In this document: piece after piece, positions 59,104 to 64,000 of the stretch | How the letters are laid out: each line of letters opens with the position of its first letter | Position numbering within the stretch: the first letter of the stretch is position 1 | Source: Leucobacter salsicius M1-8 | Lineage (GTDB): Bacteria; Actinomycetota; Actinomycetes; Actinomycetales; Microbacteriaceae | Direction of reading: 5' to 3' | DNA length: 64,000 nucleotides | NCBI RefSeq assembly: GCF_000350525.1 | Contig: NZ_AOCN01000022.1 | Span: 62,001 to 126,000 of the forward strand | Translations under genes and position numbers: made by a program | Notes under the pieces: model-generated | What the model saw: the letters and a program-made list of their open reading frames with translations, nothing else | Database searches by the model: none | What the model was told of the DNA's origin: nothing

Positions 59104-60159
59104 TTACTGAACGAGTTCGCGGGCGAGCTGCACCACGTGGGGTAGCACGGTGACGGCGTGCCATTCGGCGGTGGGCTCGCCGCGGCGATCTGCGGCCCAG
59201 CCCAGGTAGGTCAGGCCGCGCGCGAGCAGCATGGCCGGGAACGCGGTGTGGTCCGCGGGGTCGAGCGGGCGTACCGATTCGTACCCGGCGAAGAGGGCCG
59301 CGCGGTACTCGGCGTACCGGGGATGCGGGGTGTAGAAGTAGAGCGCCGTGGCGAGATCGAACAGGTGCCACCCGGCCGCGAAGTCGTCGAAGTCGATGAG
59401 CACGAGCCCGCCGTCGGTGCGCAGGACATTCTCGGGAGTGAGGTCGGCGTGGATCGCGCCGAAGCGGCCGGTGGGTGTGCCATAGGCACCGAGCACGTCG
59501 CGGATGCGGGAGATAGCGGTAACAACGGCGGCGCGGTCGCTCCCCGCAAGCTCGGTGAGGCGCAATGGGTCGCCCCAGGCGGGGGTCTCTCCGACGAGGC
59601 CATCGAGATCCCAGTCGTCGCGGGGTACGACCATCTCGTAGCCCGAGCGCTCCGTGGCGTCGTGGACCTGAGCGATGAGACGGCCCAGCGCCTCGAACTC
59701 GCCCGGCTCGAGCGCTGCGGTGCCGGCGACGCCCGTGCGTTCATCGCCAAAGTTTCCGAGGTTCGCGATGAGGCGCTGCAGGTCAACCTGGTGGCGGCCG
59801 GCCTGGTGGCTGTCACCGACCACGCAAAACCCGCGCCCGTCGGGTGCCTCCACAAAATTGGGCACCGCGACGCCCTCGACCTGTAGCGCCCGCACGAAGT
59901 CGAGCTCGCAGGCCAGCTCGGCATCGCTGTGGTACCCCTGGCGGTGCACGCGCAACACATAGTCGCTGTCGCCGTGGCGCAGCGCAAACACGACGTTCTC
60001 GCGCTGCTTGAGCAGGGTGAGTTCGGCCGTGGGGGCGAACCCGAACTGGCCGAGGGCCTCCCGCGCGAGCTCGGTAGCGTCGGCGAGGCTCAGCACAGCA
60101 TCAGTTGAATCAGCCGGGTCGCGCAAGTCTTGTGGGGAATCGATAGCCACCGTTGGCAT
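59104..60159 (-). CDS. APH-fold small-molecule kinase, probable amino-alcohol kinase
   Basis: The 351-residue kinase has catalytic loop HADLTPENVL (Asp and Asn) and Mg-binding IDFDDFAAGWHLFDLA, plus an N-terminal lobe with FALRHGDSDYVLRVHR. It resembles hydroxylysine kinase (HYKK/AGPHD1) and choline/ethanolamine-type kinases rather than antibiotic resistance enzymes. With the phospho-lyase it would convert an amino alcohol to an aldehyde in two steps. The ATG at 60159 directly abuts GAAAGG; a GTG three codons later (60150) has better spacing and may be the true start. Confidence 0.78.
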   Translation of the reverse strand: MPTVAIDSPQDLRDPADSTDAVLSLADATELAREALGQFGFAPTAELTLLKQRENVVFALRHGDSDYVLRVHRQGYHSDAELACELDFVRALQVEGVAVPNFVEAPDGRGFCVVGDSHQAGRHQVDLQRLIANLGNFGDERTGVAGTAALEPGEFEALGRLIAQVHDATERSGYEMVVPRDDWDLDGLVGETPAWGDPLRLTELAGSDRAAVVTAISRIRDVLGAYGTPTGRFGAIHADLTPENVLRTDGGLVLIDFDDFAAGWHLFDLATALYFYTPHPRYAEYRAALFAGYESVRPLDPADHTAFPAMLLARGLTYLGWAADRRGEPTAEWHAVTVLPHVVQLARELVQ

Positions 60160-60208
60160 CCTTTCGAGGGGGCGTGCGATTGCGTGGGAGCACGACCGCA
60201 AACATAAA

Positions 60209-60227
60209 CCTATACGCAGAGTATAGG
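60209..60227. promoter_or_regulatory. Candidate TetR operator of the kinase-lyase operon
   Basis: CCTATAC and GTATAGG form perfect 7-bp arms around GCAGA, between the divergent kinase (start 60159) and TetR (start 60279) genes. The A/T-rich text GGAATTATATTT beside it could hold a -10 box. Confidence 0.7.
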
Positions 60228-60278
60228 AATTATATTTCACGTACACAAGCGGGAGCTATTGCTCCTAGACTGGTGAGC

Positions 60279-60896
60279 ATGACCGAGCAAGCCCCCGCCC
60301 CCACGAGCCTGCGACAGCGCCGCCAGCAGCAGACCCGCGCCGATCTCGTGGCAGCCGTGCTGGCCGTGATCGGTGAAGATGGGGTAGCCGGTGCCACTAT
60401 CGATCAGGTGTCTGCGGCCTCGGGAATCTCGCGCGGCACGGTGTACGCCTACTTCCCGGGCGGGCGCGACGAACTGCTGCGGGCGGCGTATGCGCAGCTC
60501 GGCCACGACCTCGTCGCGCGGACGCGCGCCGCGCTTTCGGTCGAGTCTGGGTGGGAGGGGCAGCTCTCGGCGCTCGCGCAGGCGATGTTCGAGCTCGCCA
60601 GCGACGAACGCGTCGGCCACTTCTACAACGTGTCTGGCCCCGCATTGATCTCGGTGGGGGACGAGCGCGGCATCGGATCGGGGGCAAGCGTCGAGATGAT
60701 CCGTGACGCGTTCGAACTCGCCGCCGCTCGCGGTGACGTGGAAAGCGACATTGACGCCGAGGTGATCGCGCTGTTGCTCGTAGGGGCGCTGCGCGAGGCC
60801 GCGACCGAAGTGGCCGCCGGGGCACTGGATCCGGATCGTGCCGTGCGTGCGTTCGCTCGCCTGGCACGGGGCCTCGCGGGGGCGCGCGCCGCCTGA
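60279..60896 (+). CDS. TetR-family regulator
   Basis: A 205-residue TetR protein with helix-turn-helix ATIDQVSAASGISRGTVYAYF and a helical C-terminal ligand domain (AQAMFELASDERVGHFYNV). It is divergent from the kinase-lyase operon and probably represses it through the dyad at 60209-60227. The ATG at 60279 gives MTEQAPAPTSLRQRR; no good ribosome site precedes it, so it may be leaderless or use a weak site. An in-frame extension to 60153 crosses the operator and is rejected. Confidence 0.82.
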   Translation: MTEQAPAPTSLRQRRQQQTRADLVAAVLAVIGEDGVAGATIDQVSAASGISRGTVYAYFPGGRDELLRAAYAQLGHDLVARTRAALSVESGWEGQLSALAQAMFELASDERVGHFYNVSGPALISVGDERGIGSGASVEMIRDAFELAAARGDVESDIDAEVIALLLVGALREAATEVAAGALDPDRAVRAFARLARGLAGARAA

Positions 60897-60912
60897 CCGC
60901 GGCCGCACTCAG

Positions 60913-61086
60913 CTACTTGAGGGCGTGGCGCAGCACGAAGAAGTAGATCAGAGCGAAGACCGCAACGATCGATATGTTCGTGGCGAGACGAGCCCAAAAC
61001 TGGTCGCGCAGAAACAACACCTCAACGGTGACGATGAGCCCGCCCATGATCACGAGGTACGCGGTGATGATGAGATCTTGCTGCAT
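60913..61086 (-). CDS. Small membrane protein, 57 residues, two predicted membrane segments
   Basis: A short gene not resembling a known family to me. It reads MQQDLIITAYLVIMGG, then LIVTVEVLFL, a basic/aromatic turn (RDQFWARLA), a second hydrophobic segment (NISIVAVFALIYFFVL) and the tail RHALK. Two membrane helices with the tail on the positive (cytoplasmic) side are likely. GGGAG lies 7 bp before the ATG, and the codon choice is G/C-biased like neighbours, supporting a real gene. It converges with the TetR gene and lies downstream of the ThDP-enzyme gene, beyond its terminator, so it has its own promoter. Confidence 0.7.
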   Translation of the reverse strand: MQQDLIITAYLVIMGGLIVTVEVLFLRDQFWARLATNISIVAVFALIYFFVLRHALK

Positions 61087-61192
61087 GGGTTGCTCCCGCG
61101 ATCAGCGCATCACCTGAGCGAGGGGGCTGCGTCATTGCTGCTCCCGCGGGTGATCGTGCGCTCATTCTACGCTCGCGCGTGAGGCAACACGA

Positions 61193-61233
61193 GGTACGGC
61201 CGTTGCCCCACGCGTTGAGGCAACGGCCGAACC
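61193..61233 (-). terminator. Terminator-like hairpin after the ThDP-enzyme gene
   Basis: A stem of 11 perfect pairs (61197-61207 with 61219-61229) extended by GGT/ACC across one mismatch, with an 11-nt loop, 18 bp after the stop codon. No long T-run on the minus strand. Confidence 0.65.
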
Positions 61234-61250
61234 GTGAACGATAGGCGGGC

Positions 61251-63104
61251 CTAGACGTTGAGCCCGTTGACGCGCTGAATCTCGCGCTGATACTCGGCGA
61301 CCACGCTCCGCGAGACCCGGCAATCGAGCAGGATCGTGCCACGTGCGCCGCTCGTCACCCACGAGGCAAGCGCGTCGAGGTCGGAGAGCTGCGAGACGCG
61401 CACGCCCTGCGCTCCCAGCGCCGAGGCGACCCCCGCAAAGTCGACATCGGGGATCAGCATGGGGCCCTGATCGAGCCCCATTTCGCCATACAGGTGCACT
61501 TCGGCGCCGTAGGCGGCGTCATTCCAGACCACGATCACGCTGCTGGCGGAGGTGCGGATGGCGGTCTCGAGATCTGCAAGCGCCATCAGCCCGCCACCGT
61601 CTCCGGTGGTGAGCACCGTCGTGGTGCCCGGTGCGGCGGTCGCAACACCGGCTACGGTCGAGAACCCGAGCCCGATCGTCTGGAACGCCGTTCCCACCAT
61701 CACCATACGCTCGGGCGACGCGACCGGCCAATACATGTTGGCCCATCCCAGAAAGTGCCCGCCGTCGGAGGTCACATGTCGGTCCTGCGGCAACATCTCG
61801 CCGATGCGCTGGGCCACGGCGCGCGGGTCGAGGCGGCCGTCGGCGCAGATCTCGGCGCCGCCGTCGCGCACGCGGAGTGCGCCGCCAGGCTCGAGCCCAG
61901 TGATTGTCTCGCGCCACGGGGTCGTGCCGCGCGGGAGCGCCCAGTCCCCGTGCCGTTCATGCTCCAACTGGGCGCGTGCCCGATCGCGCTCGATCACGTG
62001 CGCCAGCGATGCCACGATTTCTCGGGCATCGCCCTGCAGTAGTTGATGCGTGATGGGCTGCTTGGTCTTCGGCGCTGAGACCTGTTCAGTGTCGATCCGG
62101 ATCACGGTGGTGCCCGGGCCCAGGAGATCCCCGAACCGCATGGTGAACTGGTTGAGGCTCGCGCCGACCACGACGACCACGTCGGCCTGCGCCACGATCT
62201 CCATTGCGGCGGCCTGGCCAAACCCGCCCGTGATGCCGAGATCGTACTGGCCGTTCGGGAAGATGCCGCGGCCGAGGGCGGTCGTCGACGTGAGCGCGCC
62301 GAGGCAACCTGCAAGCGCCCCCAATTGCGCACTCGCCCCCGAGAGGTGGGCGCCGTGGCCCGCAATAATGAGCGGCCGTTCCGCATCCATGAGCAGGTGG
62401 GCCGCGGACTCGATCTGGTGTGCCAGGGCGGCGTTGACCGGGGCGAGGGTGTCGGCCGAGGGGGCGGGCTCCTGCTGCGCCACCGAAGCGGTGAGAGCCG
62501 CGAGCACTTCGGGATCCGACAGGTCGATGCCCTCGGGCTTGGGTGCAGGGGCGACCGGTGGTACCGCCGTGGCGCTTACGATGTCATACGGAATCGCGAG
62601 CACCACTGGGCGACGCAGCCGAGCGGCGTACGAGGCAGCGCGCTCGACCGTGCGCTCGATATTGGTCACCGAGAGCGAGTGGGTGCGCACGCCCATGGCT
62701 GCCGCAAGCATCTCCTGATCGACGTCCCACGGGCGAAGGCCCGTGCTGGGGGCATCGCCGACGACGACGAGCATGGGGGTGCGGGCCTGGGCGGCCTCGG
62801 CGAGAGCGGTGAGGGTATTGGTGAACCCGGCACCGTACGTCGTGGTTGCGATGGCGATCTTGCCGCACACGCGAGTGTAGGCATCGGCCGCTGCGACGGT
62901 GCCGGCTTCGTGGCGCACTGCCGTGAAGCTGACGCCCTCGGCGGCGAGGTCTTCGATGAGATGGGCGTTACCGTTGCCCATCAGGCCGAAGCTTGCCGAG
63001 GCGTGCACTGCAAGGGCGCGAGCCAGCGCGCGGGTGAGCGTCACCGCTGGAGCCGAAGATGGTTCCGAAGTGGGAAGGGGTGACGTGGAGGTATCGAGGG
63101 ACAT
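61251..63104 (-). CDS. Thiamine-diphosphate-dependent enzyme (acetolactate synthase/benzoylformate decarboxylase superfamily)
   Basis: A 617-residue ThDP enzyme. The N-terminal domain has catalytic Glu66 (AVRHEAGTVAAADAYTR), the central domain IIAGHGAHLSGA, and the C-terminal domain the ThDP/Mg motif from TTGDGGGLMALADLE to VVWNDAAYGAE. No FAD-binding or regulatory subunit gene is nearby, so biosynthetic acetolactate synthase is unlikely; a 2-oxo-acid decarboxylase or carboligase in catabolism is more probable. The ATG at 63104 (MSLDTSTS) has AAAGG 8 bp upstream; longer frames are rejected. The IclR gene upstream is on the same strand and is the likely regulator. Confidence 0.85.
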   Translation of the reverse strand: MSLDTSTSPLPTSEPSSAPAVTLTRALARALAVHASASFGLMGNGNAHLIEDLAAEGVSFTAVRHEAGTVAAADAYTRVCGKIAIATTTYGAGFTNTLTALAEAAQARTPMLVVVGDAPSTGLRPWDVDQEMLAAAMGVRTHSLSVTNIERTVERAASYAARLRRPVVLAIPYDIVSATAVPPVAPAPKPEGIDLSDPEVLAALTASVAQQEPAPSADTLAPVNAALAHQIESAAHLLMDAERPLIIAGHGAHLSGASAQLGALAGCLGALTSTTALGRGIFPNGQYDLGITGGFGQAAAMEIVAQADVVVVVGASLNQFTMRFGDLLGPGTTVIRIDTEQVSAPKTKQPITHQLLQGDAREIVASLAHVIERDRARAQLEHERHGDWALPRGTTPWRETITGLEPGGALRVRDGGAEICADGRLDPRAVAQRIGEMLPQDRHVTSDGGHFLGWANMYWPVASPERMVMVGTAFQTIGLGFSTVAGVATAAPGTTTVLTTGDGGGLMALADLETAIRTSASSVIVVWNDAAYGAEVHLYGEMGLDQGPMLIPDVDFAGVASALGAQGVRVSQLSDLDALASWVTSGARGTILLDCRVSRSVVAEYQREIQRVNGLNV

Positions 63105-63273
63105 CACAGTGCCTTTCGCGAAATAAGCGAGGTGAAGGGTGACCGTGTATGTCTCGCCGGGAGGGGCGACGATGGCGCACCCGGCAGCAGCGCCCCTTTT
63201 TCGAGCGCCTTGCCGGCCGGGCCGAATGGTGACCGGGCTGGACAGTGAAAGCATATCGGTTGTGTGAAGAGGT

Positions 63274-63293
63274 TTTGTTCTCGACATAACAAA
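63274..63293. promoter_or_regulatory. Candidate IclR-type operator
   Basis: TTTGTT and AACAAA arms flank an 8-bp spacer in the 266-bp gap between the IclR stop and the ThDP-enzyme start, in an A/T-rich patch. The size fits IclR dyads; the link is by position only. Confidence 0.45.
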
Positions 63294-63370
63294 TAAACGC
63301 TGAAACGGTCGAGTGGCTGGTCGATCAGTACAGTCCGGCGGTCCCCAGGGCCAGCGCGAGTGGCCCGGTG

Positions 63371-64000
63371 CTAGCGGTAGTTGCGGGCTACGCGCTCGGC
63401 CGTTTGCTGCAGCTCGGCCACAACCCCGGACAGTTGATCCGGCATTCGGAAGTGCACGACCGCGATGGCTGCGGGAGCCTCCCCGGCCACGCGAAGGGGC
63501 ACCGCAATCGAGGTGACGCCATCGATGACTTCGCTCTCGCTGATTGCGTAACCGCACTCGGCCGCAATGATGGACTCGGGGGTGGATGCTGACAACCCCA
63601 GCAGGGAGATGCGTTCGGCGGGGCCGAGTGATGCTTCGATCGCGTGACCCGGGGCTCCGAGGTTCCACGCGTGCCGGTCGCCGGGGCGCCGGGCAATCGC
63701 GGCGGCCACACCGACCGGCTCGACCGACGTGAGGGTGATGATGTCTTCGCCGTCGAGCACGGTGAGAAACGCGGTCATGCCGGTTTGCTGAGCGAGCCGA
63801 GTGAGTTCGGGGGTGGCTGAGGTCATGAGGCCCGGTGCCACGCCGCGGGCGAGGGCAGCCATGCGCGGTCCGAGTCGGATCAGGCCCGCGTCGTCGCGCA
63901 GGGCAAAACGGTGTTCCTCGAGAGTGCGCAGGAGCCGGTATGCGTTCGAGCGGTGCACCCCAAGCTGCTCCGCGAGCTGGGCAATTGAGATCGGCTGCTT
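63371..64000 (-). CDS. IclR-family transcriptional regulator (5' end outside the window)
   Basis: The visible 209 codons run off the right edge. The first visible residues form the recognition part of the winged helix (ISIAQLAEQLGVHRSNAYRLLRTL), then the wing (DAGLIRLGPRMAALAR), followed by the IclR effector domain (GMTAFLTVLDGEDIITLTSVEP; NLGAPGHAIEASL; IAAECGYAISESEVIDGVTSIAVPLR). An internal GTG at 63958 lies inside the DNA-binding helix and is not the start. Likely regulator of the ThDP-enzyme gene; the effector is unknown, typically an aromatic or keto acid. Confidence 0.9.
   Translation of the reverse strand, partial: KQPISIAQLAEQLGVHRSNAYRLLRTLEEHRFALRDDAGLIRLGPRMAALARGVAPGLMTSATPELTRLAQQTGMTAFLTVLDGEDIITLTSVEPVGVAAAIARRPGDRHAWNLGAPGHAIEASLGPAERISLLGLSASTPESIIAAECGYAISESEVIDGVTSIAVPLRVAGEAPAAIAVVHFRMPDQLSGVVAELQQTAERVARNYR

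Noticed and set aside
59104-60159. Aminoglycoside resistance gene
   Set aside because: The APH fold alone is not specific; the neighbouring phospho-lyase and the sequence pattern favour an amino-alcohol kinase.
61163-61178. Seventh copy of the TTCTAC operator (TTCTACGCTCGCGCGT)
   Set aside because: Only the left half-site matches; there is no right half and no divergent promoter.
61251-63104. Biosynthetic acetolactate synthase (ilvB)
   Set aside because: No ilvN or ilvC neighbour, IclR-type regulation and catabolic context argue against it.

Overview
The window looks like the chromosome of a high-G+C actinobacterium, most likely Microbacteriaceae (Leucobacter-like by gene style, not proven). 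The evidence is strong G/C third positions, fused Liv and Dpp transporter genes, several GTG/TTG starts and actinobacterial-type homoprotocatechuate dioxygenase. It reads as an accessory catabolic island: almost every gene is a transporter, hydrolase, oxidoreductase or regulator. No rRNA, tRNA, CRISPR array, phage gene or transposase was seen.

Layout. 1-7.1 kb: a YtcJ-type amidohydrolase with a complete peptide-type ABC importer. 7.1-13.8 kb, leftward: the meta-cleavage pathway for homoprotocatechuate (3,4-dihydroxyphenylacetate), hpaD, hpaE, a GntR regulator, an hpaG-like gene fused to an RraA-like domain, hpaI and hpaH. 14-19.3 kb: a second peptide-type importer with a permease-ATPase fusion. 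19.3-20.8 kb: an AbiEi/nuclease-like orphan between palindromic repeats. 20.8-28.3 kb, leftward: NTF2-like protein, aldehyde dehydrogenase, MFS exporter, two esterases, aldo/keto reductase and zinc alcohol dehydrogenase. 28.5-38.9 kb: a second amidohydrolase, SDR, second aldo/keto reductase, alpha/beta hydrolase, a methyltransferase-like protein, a phosphotriesterase-family pair, TetR and a GMC oxidoreductase. 39-45.6 kb: TetR plus a sulfonate/sulfate-ester ABC importer and an arylsulfatase. 45.6-50.8 kb: copper amine oxidase with a cysteine-rich tail, EthD-like protein, third amidohydrolase and SDR. 51-57.7 kb: Liv-type importer, MoaF-family protein and AraC regulator. 57.8-60.9 kb: phospho-lyase-type PLP enzyme, APH-type kinase and divergent TetR. 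60.9-64 kb: a tiny membrane protein, a ThDP enzyme and the start-less part of an IclR regulator.

How the parts may work together (inference). Amine oxidase, aldehyde dehydrogenases and hpaD/E/G/H/I would convert a catechol-ethylamine such as dopamine through 3,4-dihydroxyphenylacetate to pyruvate and succinate semialdehyde. The sulfatase, esterases, amidohydrolases and phosphotriesterase-like enzymes could release such aromatics from conjugates. No 4-hydroxyphenylacetate 3-hydroxylase and no hpaF isomerase are visible here.

The most striking hidden structure is a dispersed operator of the form TTCTAC-N4-GTWGAA. It sits in six divergent intergenic regions (near 13.9, 28.4, 31.1, 33.0, 37.1 and 49.8 kb) and would tie operons across 36 kb into one regulon, probably under the TetR protein at 36.4-37.0 kb. 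Other notable items are the FAH-RraA fusion, the metallothionein-like tail on the amine oxidase, the phosphotriesterase pair in which one partner has lost its metal ligands, a triple TCACC-N4-GGTGA operator before the sulfate-ester operon, and a repeat family carrying ACTGATGTCTATCC.
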